Of a stretch of DNA of 64,000 nucleotides, positions 1-11,930 are shown one piece after another. Every line of letters begins with the position of its first letter. The stretch's first letter is position 1. Under the pieces are notes generated by a model. That model had not been told where the DNA came from, ran no database searches, and was given only the letters and a program-made list of their open reading frames with translations. Made by a program: the position numbers and the translations under genes. Source of the DNA: Bedellia somnulentella (taxonomy: Eukaryota; Arthropoda; Insecta; Lepidoptera; Bedelliidae); assembly GCA_963576735.1 (NCBI GenBank), contig OY755183.1, positions 11,985,213 to 12,049,212 on the forward strand. Direction: 5' to 3'.

Positions 1-1
1 T

Positions 2-1085
2 ATTATTGTTTCCACCTCAGGTAACGTAAGCGGTGAGGATAGCAATTCTCAATTGCCCTCACGTTTACCCAAAGCCCCAATAGCATCGACAGTTACAACC
101 AATACCAACTTCAAGTGCCCCCATAGCAAAGGTAAACACTTACTGTTCCGATGCTTATATTTCAAAAAGCTCTCATTGGCAGATAGATGGAGTAGTGTCA
201 CTGGGCATAAGGTTTGCACAAATTGCCTTCGGTCTGACCATACGGTTGCCAAGTGTCCCTATGGAGACTGTCGTAAGTGTGGTGGACGCCATCACACTCT
301 GATACACAGATTTCCTCCTCTTCAAAATGATGTTGCTCCATCATCACATCCTGTCACTTCCATGCCTCAGTCGTTTTCTCTCAGTCCTCCAGTTTCCCCT
401 TCTGGGATCATTCGCTCCACTGCCATGAATGACATCATCGATCCCCAAAATGGTAAGGTGGAGACAGTCAGATGCTTGCTGGATAGCGGCTCTGACTACT
501 CTTTTCTTTCCGCTGACTTAAGGAATCGCCTTAAGTTAGCTTCCAAACCCTCTATACAAAACAGTGTTACAGGCGTTGGGAACATCTCTCTTAACCTGAG
601 ACCACAACAGTGCTCAGCGTTAATTCGTCCGCGCACAGGTACATTCTCACATCTTCACACCTTTTTGGTGTTACCTTCTATTGCAAAAAGGCATTCTAAT
701 CAACCCATTGATGTTACATGACAAACTTCACTATTCCCTCAGCTATCACATTAGCTGATCCTCAATTCAATCAACCACTCCAAATTGATATCATGATTGG
801 AGGCAATCTATTATTATGGGATCTTCTTGGCTCCAAAGGCCCACCTTAGTTTCAGGCCTACCCATGCTGCATAATGCACAGCTAGGCTGGATTATAGCTG
901 GCAAGATTTCCCATTCATTACCACAAAATTCACAAACTTTTAATTTTGTTCGCCGCAGTTCTTTTACCAAGCTAACTAGAACTCATAGACTAAAAACTAG
1001 ACGTTTCTATCCTCTCAACCCACTCAAGGCACCAGATTACCGTCTTGGTGATACTTACACCTTACCAAAACGCATTAGTTATTAA
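2..1085 (+). pseudogene. BEL/Pao LTR-retrotransposon gag-pol remnant
   Basis: The frame is open from the window edge to 721. It contains a zinc-knuckle segment (CTNCLRSDHTVAKC, then CRKCGGRHHTLIH) as in BEL/Pao Gag, followed by a retropepsin-like block with the LLDSGSDYSFLS active-site motif. The frame breaks at 719-721. A short stretch in another frame (ADPQFNQPLQIDIMIGGN) ends at a stop near 848. A third frame, from about 816 to 1085, continues the family pattern (SGLPMLHNAQLGWIIAGKI) before similarity is lost. Reverse transcriptase, RNase H and integrase are absent. It is a dead fragment whose 5' part lies outside the window. Confidence 0.8.
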
Positions 1086-1147
1086 TTACCTATGTTTCAT
1101 CAACAACAAACATTCAACAATTGTTTATAGGTTAACTTTTACATTCA

Positions 1148-1490
1148 TTAACCGACTTCAAAAAAAGGAGTGTTCTCAATTCGACCGTATATAATTTTTT
1201 TTATGTTTGTTCGCCGATTACTTCGCTATTTATGATTTTGATTATTATTTTTTCATTGGAAAGAAGATACTCCCGGATTGGTACCATGATGAGGATATCA
1301 GGGTCTGATGATGGGATCCTGGAGAAATCGAGGGGAACCCTCGAATTTTATAGGCAAATGTACCACGTTTTACATATTTTCTGAACTTATATTGGCATTT
1401 GCTTCTGAAAATCATATTGTTATGCTGCTGAACTGATGATGGAAGGTGTGGGTCCTCAATCACTAGGAGTTAGCAAACAGTTCTTTCAAC
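1148..1490 (+). mobile_element. LINE 3'-UTR fragment (CCGACTTCAAAAAAGGAG type)
   Basis: CCGACTTCAAAAAAAGGAG is followed by ctcaattcgaccgta, a T-rich stretch, then CAGGGTCTGATGATGGGATC and AGAAATCGAGGGGAACCCTC. I recognise this combination as a common lepidopteran non-LTR 3' region, from memory. A second scrap repeating the CAGGATCTGATGATGG part lies at 1590-1640. Clade assignment is uncertain. Confidence 0.5.
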
Positions 1491-1644
1491 ATTCTATATA
1501 GATTTATACTCCTCTTCGTAGCTTTTATGAAGAGAAGTACAGGTTCACTAAACATTTCTTTTGTTAAGTTATTGTTACCGAGGAAGTACCATGAGACCAG
1601 GATCTGATGATGGCATCCCAGGAAATCGAGGGGACTGTCGAAAC

Positions 1645-1825
1645 TCACAATCATGTGACAGTGTATTTGTTCAAAACGCGGATAGGCCTGACCTCTATAA
1701 CGTGAGAACACTGTCCAAGCAAATCGTGGGTACTCTGAACAATAGGTGACAATGTCACGTGATATTCAGAAGTATGACTACCTCTGCTAACCCCTTCGGA
1801 GATATTCCGCGTGAACGATTGAGTC
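1645..1825 (+). mobile_element. tRNA-SINE-1, truncated copy
   Basis: Carries the SINE-1 body (catgtgacagtgta, gcggataggcctgacc, tcacgtgatattcagaagta) and the 3' module aaccccttcggagatattcc-gcgtgaacg. The tRNA-like head is missing. Confidence 0.65.
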
Positions 1826-2031
1826 TTTCTTGAAATGTAGAATTGTAGACCATCGCCTTTTGAGGGATTTCAAGAACAATGTAAAGTTACATATGGTTGA
1901 GATTATTTAATATCGTACAGTAATATAAATACCGGAAATGCGAAGAATAATACAGTAACCGTCGCTTCCTCATCCGAGAGGCATCTTTGCCAGGTCTACC
2001 CATCTCTAAAACTCGTAAAATAAAATATTTT

Positions 2032-2330
2032 TTAACAAAAAGAAAACCGACTTCATAGTTGGAAAAACAACCGAAAATAAACAATCTAGTACTTTTTACT
2101 AAAAAGTACGAAATAAGTATTTTAGTAGAATATGAGGCTCACAAATTAATTTAAGAGAATTTTAATATTGAGGTAGGTTGAACTGACGCGTGTGGAATAA
2201 AGAAATTGCTAAGGTATTAATCACAGTACTCATATTCAACTAAAATGCTTATTTCGTACTTTTTAGTAAGTACTAGATTGTTTATTTTCGGTTGTTTTTC
2301 CAACTATGAAATCGGTTTTCTTTTTGTTAA
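2032..2330. repeat. Foldback element with about 100-bp inverted arms
   Basis: Arm 2032-2136 is the near-exact reverse complement of arm 2229-2330: ttaacaaaaagaaaaccgac pairs with gtcggttttc...gttaa, with only a few mismatches and one short indel. The spacer is 92 bp. Both arms contain tttattttcggttgtttttc. A transcript would fold into a long hairpin. The ORFs across it are by-products. Confidence 0.8.
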
Positions 2331-2861
2331 AAATTATTTTTTACAAATAATTAATTTTATACAATACATATACACTTATACACTTTACCAGTATCCTACA
2401 CATGGATCAATCACATTATTTGCTATTTTGTTATGCCTTTACTTCTAGTTACATTAAACACCTGACTAACTAAAGTTCATTGACATCGAGGTAGTTGACC
2501 TTACAAGCTCATCGACTTTGAACTTAAGTATATATATTTTTTAGATTCTTTTATTAGATTTATTTGAATTAGCGTGATGATCAATCACCATGGTCATTAT
2601 CATCATCATGATGGTCATCATCATCATTTTCTTTTTGCTTTTATTTTCTCAAGGGGAAAGCCCAAGGAAATATTTCATGCCAACGACCACATTTCATTAC
2701 CATTGTTAAAATTAACTATTTATTTTGAATTAAATCATTTCATTTGTGTAGTTGCTAGTGTACATGATTTTTAATAATATATAAATATAATATATAAATC
2801 TTTTCTTCAATAACAATTGAAGCACAGAGACTGGCATTCAGCTCAATTCTATTTAGCATAT

Positions 2862-3320
2862 GGGTAACACCCACCTCACATCTGAGGGACTATCTTCCTT
2901 TTTTTGCTCCTTTTCCTTCATCCTTAAAAGTTGACCTACCTCTCCCCTCTCTTTGATTCGGCAGTTCTCACACCAAGGCACTTTCTCCTCGGCAGGTCAC
3001 TCACTATGCACTCACCAGCAGAACTACGACGACGAATGGAGTGATGCACCTCGAAGCCACGTGCTTAATTGGAAGATGTGACAGTTGCCGCCCAGTATGT
3101 TGAAGCAAGTTCAACTTTTACTTGCAACTGGCTGAAAACATTGGAGAACCCTGAGCCGCGTCGCTCTCAACAATGAGAGGCAAATATTCACTACATACGC
3201 TTTAAAAGGCCGACACAGATCCATGGACCCTCCTTAGTGGCTAATCCCCAGAAATGGGTATAGCCACCCCTCCCCCTCCATCGCCTGGGGAGGTCCAATT
3301 CATCCCCTTTTTTTTCCTCA
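2862..3320 (+). mobile_element. Probable LINE 3' region, unclassified
   Basis: A GC-richer, non-coding block (gggtaacacccacctcacat ... ccccagaaatgggtatagcc) that ends in T- and C-rich sequence. It reads like a decayed non-LTR 3' end or other dispersed repeat. No second copy is seen in this window, so the call is tentative. The following 3320-3640 contains no recognisable gene. Confidence 0.3.
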
Positions 3321-3644
3321 TCTACAACTAACAAGACACGGAGAAGACAAGAAGAAGATGTAATTTAATGTTTAATATTGTATAAAGAGTATAAAGTTAA
3401 ATTCATGTAATACAGATGTAACAGTGCCTAGAAGCAATAAAAACTAGTCAGCAATAAATCTGTTATTATTTTCTGCTATCATCATCACGAGAGGCTCCTA
3501 CGAGGCGGATCCTCAATAGTAGACGCGGGGCAGACGCACAAGGGCTGCTCCCGTTCAGGAAGTGTATTTTTTTAATGATATATTATCGGTACTCAATCAC
3601 GTTTCAAGCACAGAAAAGGTTCTGATTATGATTTGTCTTATATC

Positions 3645-3673
3645 ACGCAGACGAAGTTGCGCGGGTCATCTAG
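3645..3673 (+). mobile_element. Helitron 3' terminus
   Basis: Ends ...gcagacgaagttgcgcgggt-catCTAG followed by T, the Helitron 3' signature with a short GC-rich hairpin before CTAG. No matching 5' end was located. It sits just downstream (gene sense) of DUF389 exon 6. Confidence 0.45.
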
Positions 3674-3747
3674 TTCACTTATATACTTACTTACTGCAAT
3701 AACTCTTTATGGAATAATTCTGTCGAATATAAGGTTAATAAACTTAC

Positions 3748-3892
3748 AGCATTAACAGCCGGCGGCAGCAAAGAGGCGGAGATGGCGACTCCCACGAAGG
3801 AAGCGGTGTACTCCCCGAGCACGGCCAGCGCCACGCCGGCGCCGCTCGGGATGGCCACCAGCACGCCGATCCATAAGGAGCGGATCTCACAT
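3748..3892 (-). CDS. DUF389 gene exon 6 (residues 345-393, last exon in window)
   Basis: Acceptor aaatccag| precedes 3892 and donor GCT|gtaagttt follows 3748. It encodes CEIRSLWIGVLVAIPSGAG, then VALAVLGEYTASFVG and VAISASLLPPAVNA. The Ala/Gly-rich helix pair with IPSGAG and LLPPAVNA is the family signature. GC content is far above the neighbouring DNA. Phase at the 3' end is 0. The remaining C-terminal helices are not visible to the left. Confidence 0.93.
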
Positions 3893-6046
3893 CTGGATTT
3901 ATCATTTAGTAGATAAAACAGAGAAAATTTTGTGAATCTAAAAGGTCAATTGATAAAGTATTAGAAAAGCATTTTTATTTATTGAAATCATAATATACAA
4001 CCCCCACGCAGAAGGTAAGCCCCCACTCTGGTTGGCCACCAGCACGCTGATTCATAGGGAAGTGATTTCACAACTTGCTACTTACGATATTTAAAATTAA
4101 GTGTATTTATTACAAAAATAGAGTGACTCTACAAGTTCAAATGCCTACAACTATTTTTATAGCTGTGTAGTGTCGGCTTAGAATAGCACTACCCCACACA
4201 CACTACAACGTACCCCGGTGGGTGTACGTAAGAGGCAACTAACGGTATTGGGGCTTTTTAAGGGATTTTTGGGCGATGCGGTTGGAGAGCCATCACCAAC
4301 AACCTTTATTCTACCATCTTTTCCCCACTCAACTTCCAAAAGTGGCTGAGAAATTTCTAATTTCTCAGCTCTGGCTACCCCTTTTAGGGATTTATAGCCG
4401 TGAGTATATGTATGTATGTATGTAACTATCTTTAATAAAAACGCCTCTGCACAGCGTAACGGCTAATTTTATAATACTGATTTTCAGCCAGTTTAACGAT
4501 GCATCCACCCATTTTAAGTTCATAATCATTTTCGCGCAACTTTGTCAGACAGTCTTCCATGAACAAATTGTATTAAGCTATAGCCACGGAGAAGCTGCTC
4601 ACTCCTGTTGGACCCCCTAGAGATTCCAAACTTTCCGAGTTTACTCTTACACATGCCCTCATTTATATGCATGTAGTAAAAAGTGGTTCATTGTAAACAA
4701 TATTTGTATACTACAACTCAAAACACAACATTCAAACTTTGACGCCATATTTTTCCGAAGGGGTTACTGAGGTACTAATACTTATGAACATCACATGACA
4801 TTGCCACCTGACTGCCAGGGAACCCACGTTTTACTTGGAGAGTGTACCATGATAAAGGGTAGGCTTATCGCCATTTTGTACAAATACACTATCGCAATAC
4901 TAAGTACAACTTAACCATGTGGATTTCGTCTCGACTCGCGATGTTTTCCCTCTCAGTTAACAACCATGATAAATTTATTGAATTTGTATCCACAGACATT
5001 GTATATATGTATGCTCAAATATATTCCATACAAACCTAGACATCATCTCATAGGTAGGCCAGTCTCCGATGCCGTATCGCTCGTCCACAGCGCAGATCGC
5101 CAACCCGAATATGAACCCGATCACCAACGACAGGAACAAGCCTAGCAGCTCATTCTGAACTCCCAGCCGCTGCAGTGAGCGATCATGCATCGCCGTGCCG
5201 AGGGTTCCTGCTGTTATTGGACCCTGGAAATGGTTTACAAATTTGTACCTTAGTTATACATGTAAAAAAGGGAAAGTCAGAACTTTAGAATTCCACTCAG
5301 CCACTTTGGGAAATTAATTTGTAATAAAAGGCGGTAGTAATAAAGGATGATTGGTGATGCGTCTTCAGCCACACACAAAATCTCGTTAATCTAAGTTGCC
5401 TCTTACGACACCAGTGGGGAAGGCTACTCTAAGCTAAGCCGACACTGCACCCCTAATACCTAGGTTAATTTTACAGAAAACAAACTGGATGTTTTGTTTC
5501 CGTGTTTTTACGAGTCATTATGCCTGAACTTACTTTGCTGAAATAAGTAATAGGCCTGTCCCCAAACAGATGAGTGCAGCATCGTTCTTCACGGCATGTG
5601 AAACAATGAACTAAGTACCTAACCTAATGGCATGAATACATATGTAATCTACCCACCATAAGCGGAGAAATCAGCATGCTGGCGACAAGTATAACCGTGG
5701 AGTTTTCCACCAGACCAATGGCAGCGACGAACGCAGCTACGATGAGCAGAAACAGCCAATCAAACGTGAGTGCAGCATCGTTCTTTACCGCGTGCAGCAC
5801 CTGCGCGAGATTGGTGCGTGCGCACACTGATGAAGTGAAGCGGGACCAGGCCGTTGGGTTTGAGCTGGAAGAACAAATCTATGTTTAAAACAAATAATTA
5901 TGTGGTCCAAGGCCAAGACGTTAGCAACACTCGCATTCTATCTGCAAAGATAGACGAGTGTCTTGAAGAGTTGTAACAATTTGACAATAGATGGCGCTAA
6001 CGCCAGTAAGGTGTAAAGAAACAAGCAAATGTAATAATGTAGTTTG

Positions 6047-6119
<73 letters not shown>

Positions 6120-9100
6120 CATCACGCTACAGATTTGGCATCCTTTTATTTCGCGTTATTGGGGCGTCCACCAGATGCCGTTGAAATTATCAAACTTTCT
6201 CGACGTATACTGGCATAATAGGCAGACCTTAGGTTCGAAACCAACTTCATATTTAAAAAATAACACAAACTGTCTATATACAAATATACGTATATAGACT
6301 TGCACTCTGCAACCAATTGAAAGTCACTTCCATGACAAGCTCTATGAGACATCCGGTGTATATTCAAAATATTTGTCCTTATTACCGACTATATTACGTC
6401 CTTGTTTCTATGCATCGTTGCCAAATTTACGTGGTGAACGAGCAATTAAAGTTTATTGTCTGTGACTTCATAACACATTTGAATAACTGAAGTAGGTGTT
6501 TATGTGGGGATAAGACAAGTCTAATTATTAATGTAGACTAAATGAGGTGCAATCGTTTGAGTTGAGACACATTCACTCTTTTGTACAATAAATGGCCGAA
6601 AGCAATTTCAAATTAAAAGTCATGTGTATTATTATTCACCTTTTATTATACCTTACAGCAGGTATAGGCAACCTTTGTCATGTTGCGTGCCAAACTTATT
6701 ATAAATATACAGACGTGGGCCAGACAGAATAGGAAAAAAATAATAATAATATTTGTTCCATAATTTTTAATGGATAATGTATTGTTACAATCAATGAGCA
6801 AATTGTACTTGGACTTCTGAAACAAGTTTTTTAATGTCTGGGCAAATTCCACTTATACAGAGGCGAAAAGAGTTTTCAAGATTTTCGTCTGTGAGTCTCT
6901 TTCGGCATTTCGATTTGTTAGTCTTCATCATCGAGAAAAATTGTTCGCATTTATACGTATTTCCATAAACGCAAACAATTCTTCTCGCGATCGCTCTCAG
7001 CTGTTTGTATTTCTCTTCATCGAAATATGTATTGTAAAACTCGTATAAATCCATGTCATCAAATTTTGACTTCAAGTTAGTGTCTTCCCGAAGCTCGATC
7101 ATTTCCATTTGCAGCTGCACTGGAGCATCTTTTACTCCACTTTTGGTCGGAGTAGCGAAAAGGTTGAAGTTTCTTCCCATCTTCTTAAAATTTGTAAACC
7201 TGCTATCAAATTGCTCCGATAGTAATTTTAGCTCCTCAGCGTACTGATCGTAAGCTACATTTTCATGGCTACTTAGTGTCGGAACATGATGGTAGCTTCT
7301 AGACCTCATTTAGGTTTACCATAAGCAAATTTTGGTTTGAAACCGATTTAGGTGGCTGTATAATTCATTTACCAGGTGACCCTGTTTTTGTAATTTCTGT
7401 GAAGTGATATCGATGAGAAATGCTAAATCGCTTAACCATTTTGGGTCTCTAAGTTCTACAATGGATTTTTCCTTGATTCCCATAAAATCTGAAATTTATT
7501 TTTTAAGGGCATAAAATTTGTTTAACATTTTTCGTTTGCTTAAACACCTTACTTCTGATTAAGCGCGCGAGATCGAATAAAATTGATAGTCTTTACTTAA
7601 AGACTCATTGGTGTTTTGTTAGTGGTTAATGCCATGCAAAGCATCAAATCATTTTTCTGAATGTTCAATTCAGTTGCTTTTTCATCCGAATTTCCAATGA
7701 AGCCCATTCGTGAACACTTTGAACCTTTTAGTGACCGCACCACGATAATGCGATGTTATTACGTTTTTCGATGAGTTACCTATTCATTGCGGACGCCCGC
7801 TGGATTTTTACAAACTAAAGGTAGCCATAACAAGCAATAGTTGTTGTCATTTATATTACAACATAACATAACATAACATAATAAACATAAACGTTCACGC
7901 CAAATATCCCCGAAGGGGTTGGCAGAGGTACTAATACTTCTGAACATCACGTGACTTTGTCACCTAGTGTTCAGAGTACCCACGTTTTGCATGGACAGTG
8001 TACTCACGTGATAGGGGGCAGGCCTATCGCTATTTTGTACGAATACACTGTCACATGACTAAGTACAACTCAGCCATGTGGGTTTCCTCACGATGTTTTC
8101 CCTCAGCGTTAACAACCATGATAAATTAACCACACATGTGACTTTAGAAAAGACTAATTGGTGTAGGCCCGACCCAGGATTTGAACACTAGTCGTTTGCA
8201 CGATAACCGAGTGTTCTACCCACTGGGCTATCACGGTTGTTATATTACAAGTAGTCGTTAATTTCAGTTTTCAAATTATTTTTCTATTTTATACAGCACA
8301 CATACACAGTTTCGGTTTAAAATTTCAAAATGTGTCGCGGGCCGGGTCAAAAGCCAAGTGCCGTTGCCCATGTATGCCTTACAGGATATATATTATTACT
8401 ATTTTAAACTATCGTCATCAATTTTAAACATCTCAACACATATGGCATAGTAACTTTTGGCATGTATTTAACGCGGCGACAAATTGATACCATTCCGGGT
8501 CGTAAAAAAACTGAAAATGGATAGTAAATAATCTACTTTGGCGACTAATTAGAGGTAGCATCTTAACTAGAAAGCTGCGGCTTTTTAATGGGTTTTGAGG
8601 TTTTATTTAAATTTAATCTGGCAGTAATTTTCTTTTGTAGCAATTGAATTTCTTCTAAGGCGACAAACAATTGGCGGATAAAAAAGTTAAAATAGGCTTT
8701 CATAAATTCTAAAATGGGGTTGTCTATAAACATGACCAAAGTCTGAAATAAATACAAACAAGATCTTAAAAAAATAATTGCATCTGCCCATTAGGCTGGG
8801 TGAAGCAACTATTAACCTAACCTAATTTATTTTATTTTTATTAATATTTACTTCAATACACATAATATGTAATTTACCTAATATTATAGTCACAAAAATA
8901 AAAAAGCGAGCGAGCGCATTTGCCGCCTTTTAAAGAATTTACGAATCTGCAAACAATATTCTAATATCTAAATATATTATTATAATACCCATTTTCAGTT
9001 TTAAAGCTACCTAAAAATCGCTGCCAGATGTGTATTTTTATAATGAAATCCAATGAAGAATGTATGATATCCCCTCGGAAAAATTAGTCGCCACATTAGG

Positions 9101-11853
9101 TTTTATAATACTTTAACCAGTTTTACACTGATCCTGCTTGATATATTTGATACCTTACAGTAGCAGCCATTTTTTTAGTTTTTTGATCCTAGCATTTTGT
9201 TGCTTATTTAATACTTGCTAAGATATTTAATCACTGCAAAGTTAGTTTTTTTGTGACTTAATAGAAAGTTGCCTAAAAAGGATTTCAGTTGCCGTGTTAA
9301 ATATTTGCCGTAACTCTTTACAAGATTTATCTGCTTTTTTATAATTAAGTTACCAGTTGATTAAATTGTTTCAAATAAAATTTCAAACTTTGCAGTGCAT
9401 ATAATGTATGTAACGAATGTTTAGATGTAATTTATTTTATTTATTTATTTATTTCAGACGTTACAACATCCATATATTTGTTAGTAGATAGTGAAAATTA
9501 CTTAAACCTATTGTTAGTATTATTATTCTAATTTATATAAAATCTTATCGTGTCGTCATTTTGTAATGGCTACCTTCGTCATTCTTATGTCTCCCTCAAG
9601 AAAAAATGAGAAAAGGAGATAGCGCTATTTTCAATCCAATCACAACGTCGTAAAGTATAAAATATTATTTTTAAACAATTTTATCAACTGATTACTTTAT
9701 TATACTTGTGAGCTTTTCAGTAGATAACAAACTACTTGTGTATAGTATATGACTTCTTTTTATTTATAATTTAAAATGATATAAATCAATTTAAATTATT
9801 ATCTATCAATTAAAACAACTATGCTTTTTCGGATATTTAAACGCTTATTTATAACATGTTTTTTAAAGCCAGAAAAACGGATTTATGTGAACACACAATT
9901 GATAAACCAACCTAACACATACATTTTGACAAACCTACAGTCCTAGCAAAAGAGAGCTAGCTGATACCTAGTATGATTCGTAAATCCATTGAAATTAAGA
10001 AACATACGAATTTCAACAGCTGATGGTTGGCAATTACCACCCATTTGGAACCCAATCATTAGCAAAGCAAATGAAGAACACTAGCAAGACTACAGATAAC
10101 ATTAGCTTTTTTTGTACAAGTACTAACTAAACGCATTTTAAAAATAAAATGACATAACATGATAACTGAAAAGTTATCGAAACGTTGGGCTTTAAAAACA
10201 TGTTACACAGTAGTAAAAATACACAGTTAAATATCCTAAAACCAATAGTTGCTACTTATAATTAAAATGTGTAATCTTGAAAACCTTAGAAATTATTATC
10301 TATTAGCATGTACCTTCGTTGTATGTTTGTTAGAAAAAAAAACAAACTGCATGATTAAGTTTTAAAGCAAAGAAACATTGCTGTCGAAAAATATGAAAAT
10401 TGCCGTGTAGTGCCGACTTTTAAAATGTCACTACCCTTGGGTGTCGTAAAAGCTGACCAAGGACATGGGGCATTAGATATGGTTATGGGCGATGAGGATT
10501 GCAACCCATCGCTACAAACCCCTCTTTTACTAACTTTTCTCCCTTTAGATGCAAAACCTGGCTGACGAATCGTTTATAACTGCTCTGGCTACCCCTTCAA
10601 GGACAAAGATACATATAGACGTGAGAATATGTATGATATGATGTATGTATGACTAAAAATTTGGATAGCAATCTTGTAAGACGCGGTATCATATGTAATG
10701 CTATGCATGCATATGAAACGCTATCATAAGGTATAGGTTTATAGGTAAATAAATGGGTGCAATATAAAAAAATAATAATAATGCAATCTTTTTATTGGGT
10801 GATTCACTGATTTACATCAATAAAAATAATTCTTACATTAACATTATATTAATTTTTTTTATATAAAAAATCAACAAAAGTAATGGTTCAGTTACTTAAA
10901 TCATACATATACTCACGGCTATAAATCCCTAGAAGGGGTAGCCAGAGCTAAGGAACTAGAAGTTCCTCAGCCACTTTTGGAAAGTTTAGTGAGGAAAGAT
11001 GGCAAAATAAAGGTTGTTGGTGATGAGTCTCCAACCGCATCGCCCAAAAATCCCTTAAAAGCCTCCATACCGTTAGTCGCCTCTTACGTACACCCACTGA
11101 CAGAAATGGGGTAGTGTTATTCTAAGCCGACACTTTACAGCAAAATTTAATTAAAATACGAAACTAACTTTCTAAAAAACGGAAATATCGTATGTATTCG
11201 TTTCGGTTAATTTTAACAAATAAAACGAAACGAATACAAACAAGGACGCCACAAAACGCATAACATGAACGTTAAAGACTGTTGGACGTGCGAATATCGA
11301 GTATTATTAATATAAATAGTAGTAGAATATTTAAAAATCATCTTCATTTATTTACAATCACAGACGGCTTCATAATGTTACCAGTTCACGGAAAAGACTA
11401 TGTTAGGTATTGTTATTATTAAACTGATACACACACCTCGCAACAGTATACGGCAAAGTGATTTGTTTGAAGTAAATCTTAAACTATATCATATCAGTCA
11501 TCGCTGTCTGTTGCACTGCCACCATATTTGGCAACGTCGCATTTGATCAAAATCTAACGGTATTTTAGGGACGCAATATAGTCGGTTTAGTAAAAGAAAA
11601 GGAATTCGATTGCGGCGCCACATAAAATTGGGGCGGTAATTGCTAGAACTGAGGTAAAATCAGAAGCAGATATAATGAAACAAAATTGGCGTCCAATTTG
11701 ATATTTTTTTTCCAATTTTCTCATGTTCCCCTCAGCTCAAGGAAGACGTTGGAGGTGGTGTCCTTTTCGACGTCCGTATATCGGAAGCCAAAAGCAGGTG
11801 GACGCCAGATTAAATGCAAATTTCGCCATAATGGACGCACAATAAGACGCGGG

Positions 11854-11930
<77 letters not shown>

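Larger units (their letters stand above)
6659..8376 (-). mobile_element. hAT transposon (hAT-1), degenerate, with 8-bp target duplication
   Basis: Perfect 8-bp direct repeats CCTTACAG at 6651-6658 and 8377-8384 flank the element. Its ends are imperfect inverted repeats: CAGGTATAGGCAACC on the left and CATACATGGGCAACG, read inward, on the right. Inside are a broken hAT transposase (6791-7495) and a nested tRNA-SINE-1 (7862-8239). An 8-bp duplication plus CAG-type ends identifies the hAT superfamily. It lies in intron 3 of the DUF389 gene. Confidence 0.85.

Noticed and set aside
1..3747. Search for the last DUF389 exons
   Set aside because: No minus-strand stretch with the expected hydrophobic, GC-richer composition and splice sites. 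The GC-rich patch at 3490-3560 contains no fitting frame. The 3' exons are probably outside the window.
11193..11241. 12-bp inverted repeat gtattcgtttcg/cgaaacgaatac
   Set aside because: Short stem with a 25-bp AT-rich loop. No duplication or second copy supports an element.
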